Assembly (NCBI RefSeq): GCF_030580655.1 | Contig: NZ_JAUQTB010000001.1 | Location: 434,001-498,000 of the forward strand | Source: Paenibacillus lacisoli | GTDB taxonomy: Bacteria > Bacillota > Bacilli > Paenibacillales > Paenibacillaceae | Reading direction: 5' to 3' | DNA length: 64,000 nucleotides | In this document: positions 60,993 to 64,000 of the stretch, one piece after another | Numbering within the stretch: position 1 is the stretch's first letter | How the letters are laid out: each line of letters starts with the position of its first letter | Position numbers and translations under genes: made by a program | Notes under the pieces: generated by a model | Told to the model about the DNA's origin: nothing | Databases searched by the model: none | The model's input: the letters and a program-made list of their open reading frames with translations, nothing else

Positions 60993-63014
60993 TCAGGCTG
61001 TCGTACCGGCCTCATGAACCATGATTCGGTTGCGGCCGCCATTCTTCGCTTCATATAGAGCCATATCCGCATGATAGAACAAGGTTTCAAGACTGATCTG
61101 TTCATCCATCCAGCTCCAGTCGGCAATACCGGAAGATACAGTCACTGCAGGGCTGGTCTCCTGCTGGACCCGCTGACGGATCAACTCTGCATAAGCATAC
61201 GCTTGTTGGACCCCCAATTTGGGGAAGTAGATAGCGAGCTCCTCTCCGCCCCAGCGAGCAGGCATATCTTCCTGGCGGACTGACGTCTTCACGATCTCGC
61301 TTACCTGCTGCAGTATGCGGTCCCCGACCTGGTGACCGTACGTATCGTTCACCTGCTTGAACTGGTCGATGTCCACCAGCAGCAGGGTTCCGCAGTAATC
61401 TTCTTCCTGGCGCTGCTGGATCAGCTTGTCCAGATAATGACGGATATGCAGCCCTGTCAGCACATCCAGGCTTGCCATCCGCCGTACTTCGGCATGAAGA
61501 GAAGCATTGGACAGCGCCAGCGAGATATGGGGTGCCAGCATCTGAAGCAGCTTATAATTATCGTAAGAAAAAAATTGCGGCTGTTGGTGGGTCACAATAA
61601 TAACCCCCTCTACCCGGCCGTTGCTGCGCAGCGGAACGGCCATCAGGGAGCGCCCTCCGGTATTCTCCATAAACCGGGAAGTGACTCTGCCGTTCTCTGC
61701 GTAATCCGGCAGAATCATCGGTTCTCCCGTCTGATAAACAAGACCGGAAAACCCGCTGTTACAAGGGATGGGATCATGTTCGGGAAAACGGAAGGTACCC
61801 GCCATAATCTCGAATACCTTCTGTTCCTCATTCAACTGAAGAATAAGGCAGTGGTCCGCCTGAAAGATTCCGATTAATTCATGAACAGCATACTGAAAGA
61901 TCTCCGAGAGCTGCAAACTCTGGTTCAAACGCTGGGCCAGCTCATTAATCAGCCGGAGCTCCTGAATCAGAAGATTGGATTGTTCCAGCAGCTTTGCATT
62001 CTCGAAGGACGTTCCTGCGACATCAGCTATCATCGTCATCATCTCCAGGTCCACCTGGTTCATCCCCGTGTCCGAGCTTGCAAATTGGAGAAGAAAAACC
62101 CCGTAAACACCCTGATTGCCCCGGAGGGGTACGCCGATTTCCAGCAGGCCACCTGCTTCTTCTTCGCCTGCCAGCTTCCGCTGTACGACTTGTCCCGTCA
62201 GAAAAGCCTGAGCACAGATATCGTCATGTCCCCGATCCAGAACCAGCGGCTGTACCAGAACATTCTCGCTCTCGCGATCCTGGGATACATAGAGGGTAAC
62301 CCGCACATTCGGGTACAGTTCATTCAGGTTCTCGAACACTTGATTAAGCAGCAGGTCCACATCGGTAATATCATGCACCTGCTTCACAATACGGGCGAGA
62401 ATTGAGCGGCGTCCGATTTCTTTCGCTGATTGGCGCTGAGCCGAAATAAAGTCCTCCATAAACATTAATTCATAACATCGGTAGAAACATGCGCGGTAAT
62501 GCAGCATGGAGGATGCCAGCATCTCTTCCATCTGCCTGTGCTCTGCAGACGCAGAGCCGCGGACGGCGATGACCGCTACCGCAAATATTTCGTTAAGATT
62601 CCGGCTCCGGAGCGGCAATCCGTACAAACAGATTTCGCTCCCCATCTCTGCATCCTTTCTAATAACCATAGAAGTGACCCCATGCAGTTTGTCCATGACC
62701 TGCCCCGATAGTGCTGCCGCTTCATCTTCCAGCTCCGGCCACATCTCAGCCAGCCTCCCGGCAGCCTCCACCAATTGAGCATTCCGGTTATATATAGCGG
62801 CAGCTGCATCTGCCAGCCAGGGAAGATTGCAGGACTGTCGGTACCAGTCCTGCAGGCTTTTTCTAAGAAGTTCATCTATGTAAGGGTAGTCAAAGGTTGT
62901 TATATCCATGCTGGAAAGCCAGCTGAGTTGTTCCGAATTCATGTTTAGGAAGGAATCATGTTCCGCAGACCCTGCAGGTGATAACATAAGGTTGCTTCTC
63001 TCGTGCTGTGACAT
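60993..63014 (-). CDS. GAF-GGDEF diguanylate cyclase
   Basis: A 673-residue cytosolic sensor. Layout: a helical and degenerate GAF-like N-terminal region (about 1-190), a GAF domain (about 215-355), a second GAF domain (about 375-510), and GGDEF (about 520-670). The active-site motif is GGEEL (about 589-593), and an RQED (RxxD) inhibitory site stands five residues before it, so feedback by cyclic di-GMP is expected. The DxLTGL motif (DVLTGLHIRHYL) is at the domain start. No EAL domain. It makes cyclic di-GMP for motility or biofilm control. Unusually close to rpsD, which it faces away from. Confidence 0.9.
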   Translation of the reverse strand: MSQHERSNLMLSPAGSAEHDSFLNMNSEQLSWLSSMDITTFDYPYIDELLRKSLQDWYRQSCNLPWLADAAAAIYNRNAQLVEAAGRLAEMWPELEDEAAALSGQVMDKLHGVTSMVIRKDAEMGSEICLYGLPLRSRNLNEIFAVAVIAVRGSASAEHRQMEEMLASSMLHYRACFYRCYELMFMEDFISAQRQSAKEIGRRSILARIVKQVHDITDVDLLLNQVFENLNELYPNVRVTLYVSQDRESENVLVQPLVLDRGHDDICAQAFLTGQVVQRKLAGEEEAGGLLEIGVPLRGNQGVYGVFLLQFASSDTGMNQVDLEMMTMIADVAGTSFENAKLLEQSNLLIQELRLINELAQRLNQSLQLSEIFQYAVHELIGIFQADHCLILQLNEEQKVFEIMAGTFRFPEHDPIPCNSGFSGLVYQTGEPMILPDYAENGRVTSRFMENTGGRSLMAVPLRSNGRVEGVIIVTHQQPQFFSYDNYKLLQMLAPHISLALSNASLHAEVRRMASLDVLTGLHIRHYLDKLIQQRQEEDYCGTLLLVDIDQFKQVNDTYGHQVGDRILQQVSEIVKTSVRQEDMPARWGGEELAIYFPKLGVQQAYAYAELIRQRVQQETSPAVTVSSGIADWSWMDEQISLETLFYHADMALYEAKNGGRNRIMVHEAGTTA

Positions 63015-63262
63015 CTACTGCACTCCTTTACAACAATATTTCAGTCTGGTTGAGGCTTTATGAAAGACAACATGGTATAAATGGTCTATTGTACCAGGTG
63101 GCGAAACGTCTCTTAAATTCTTATGACAACTATTTTACTCTCTATCCGGGAAATTTGCACTCTTTTTCCAGAGAAAAAGCACTAAATTATAGGTCTAACG
63201 AACTATCGACAAAATCCGCGCTTTTCCCTCCTGTTTCCTTGCAGAAATCTTGCACAGTTCAC

Positions 63263-63290
63263 TTGACTTTGATTATGTCATTCATATATT
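63263..63290 (+). promoter_or_regulatory. rpsD promoter
   Basis: TTGACT (63263-63268) and TATATT (63285-63290), 16 bases apart, lie about 200 bases before rpsD. A second AT-rich -10-like stretch follows. Confidence 0.65.
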
Positions 63291-63301
63291 ATATATTATT
63301 G

Positions 63302-63395
63302 AAAAAGACTGTTATAGTCTTGTTTTCCGGGCGTAACAAATTGTGTGTCACCCTCATTCATTTTGTTGCTGACAAGACAGCGGCTGAACTTTCTT
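63302..63395 (+). promoter_or_regulatory. Structured rpsD leader, candidate S4 autoregulatory element
   Basis: A short AAGACT/AGTCTT hairpin is followed by a larger pairing, GTCTTG with CAAGAC, enclosing AACAAA and TTTGTT. S4 of Bacilli represses its own translation or transcription through a structured leader, and the position fits. Exact homology to the known family was not tested. Confidence 0.45.
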
Positions 63396-63489
63396 GGCAG
63401 TAGTGTGTGATTCAAAGTGATCCTCCAAACAAAACGAAGCGCAAAGAGAACCCCGACTAAATTTCAATTATGAAGGAGTTAACTCTATA

Positions 63490-64000
63490 ATGGCACGTTA
63501 CACTGGTCCTAAATTTAAATTGAGCCGTCGTCTTGGTATTTCCCTGAGCGGCACTGGCAAAGAACTGAAACGCCCTTTCCCTCCTGGACAACATGGTCCT
63601 AACCAACGCAGAAAAGTAAGCAACTACGGTATGCAGCTTCAAGAAAAACAAAAACTGCGTCACATGTACGGTTTGGGAGAGAAGCAATTCCGCACGCTGT
63701 TCAACAAAGCACAGCACATGCACGGTATTGCCGGTGAGAACTTCATGTTCCTGCTTGAAAGCCGTCTGGACAACCTGGTTTACCGTCTTGGTTTTGCCAA
63801 CTCCCGTGCAGGCGCACGTCAGCTGGTATCCCATGGTCATGTGACTGTGAACGGTAAAAAAGTCGACATCGCTTCCTACCAAGTAAGCCTTGGTGATGTT
63901 GTTGGTCTTCGTGAAAGAAGCCGTGCTTTGACTTCCGTCAAAGAAGCTATCGAAAACCGTACTCACCTGCCTGCTTACCTGGAGTACAACGACAGCGCTG
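63490..64000 (+). CDS. rpsD: 30S ribosomal protein S4 (3' end beyond the window)
   Basis: The frame from ATG 63490 gives [28 protein letters not shown], the usual start of a short-form (about 200-aa) S4, then the S4 RNA-binding domain ([36 protein letters not shown]). About 170 residues are inside the window. S4 binds 16S rRNA first in assembly of the small subunit. No zinc-cysteine N-terminus is present. GAAGGAG stands about 12 bases before the ATG. The gene is single in Bacilli and regulated by its product. Confidence 0.97.
   Translation, partial: MARYTGPKFKLSRRLGISLSGTGKELKRPFPPGQHGPNQRRKVSNYGMQLQEKQKLRHMYGLGEKQFRTLFNKAQHMHGIAGENFMFLLESRLDNLVYRLGFANSRAGARQLVSHGHVTVNGKKVDIASYQVSLGDVVGLRERSRALTSVKEAIENRTHLPAYLEYNDSA

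Larger units (their letters stand above)
63015..63489. other. Divergent region with the rpsD promoter and leader
   Basis: About 475 bases between the GGDEF gene and rpsD. It holds the rpsD promoter and an untranslated leader (both listed). The left half is AT-rich with no open frame that has a ribosome-binding site. Confidence 0.55.

Overview
The window looks like a chromosomal segment of a spore-forming Firmicute of the Paenibacillus type (inference). The evidence is gene content and order: a spoVM gene next to rpmB, a SpoVIF-like gene, the rlmN-prpC-prkC-rsgA-rpe and yicC-remA-gmk-rpoZ and coaBC-priA-def-fmt-rsmB clusters, FakA, RqcH, YlaN, YlbF/YlbG, and a cell-wall amidase carrying the copper-amine-oxidase-like stalk domain common in paenibacilli. 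Base composition is moderate to GC-rich in the housekeeping part and more AT-rich at 1-8 kb. There are no rRNA or tRNA genes, CRISPR arrays, insertion sequences or prophage genes that I can see.

Region 1-8.3 kb is accessory and partly decayed: remnants of mgtE and of a DUF218 gene, small membrane proteins, a DUF6199-like gene with a disturbed start, a YdeI-like protein, a HAD phosphatase, a GNAT acetyltransferase, a two-repeat protein of unknown function and a membrane-anchored beta-lactamase-fold hydrolase. Region 8.3-16 kb holds a DinG-like Fe-S helicase, an alpha/beta hydrolase, an SOS cassette (two LexA/DinR boxes, an unknown 123-aa protein, a Y-family polymerase and a YolD-like protein), a BdbC-type thiol oxidoreductase and a cell-wall amidase.

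Region 16-40 kb is a long, mostly minus-strand housekeeping block. It contains fatty-acid kinase FakA with a DegV/FakB-type lipid-binding protein and RecG; rpmB and spoVM; the PrkC/PrpC Ser/Thr signalling pair with RlmN, RsgA and Rpe; the N-terminal formyl-methionine pathway genes (fmt, def) with rsmB, priA and coaBC; and yitJ-yicC-remA-gmk-rpoZ. Region 40-64 kb mixes dapF, a P-type Ca2+-ATPase, rqcH, a LysR-PHP operon, ylbF/ylbG, a bacterial XPB helicase with a separate PF13625-type partner, a CBS protein, an M20 amidohydrolase, an FtsW-type polymerase, an Asp23 protein, a Ca2+/H+ antiporter, ylaN, an HPr-like protein lacking the catalytic histidine, an M29 aminopeptidase, a lipoprotein, a GAF-GGDEF diguanylate cyclase, and the start of rpsD (cut by the window end).

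Many genes use TTG or GTG starts with good Shine-Dalgarno sequences, so I have often placed starts inside the longest open frame. Most operons end in clear hairpin plus T-run terminators, which are listed. The least ordinary items are the SOS cassette with its unknown first gene, the split XPB system, the HPr-like protein without His15, the two-repeat protein at 3.9 kb, and the tandem repeats with an overlapping small ORF in front of the ftsW-like gene.
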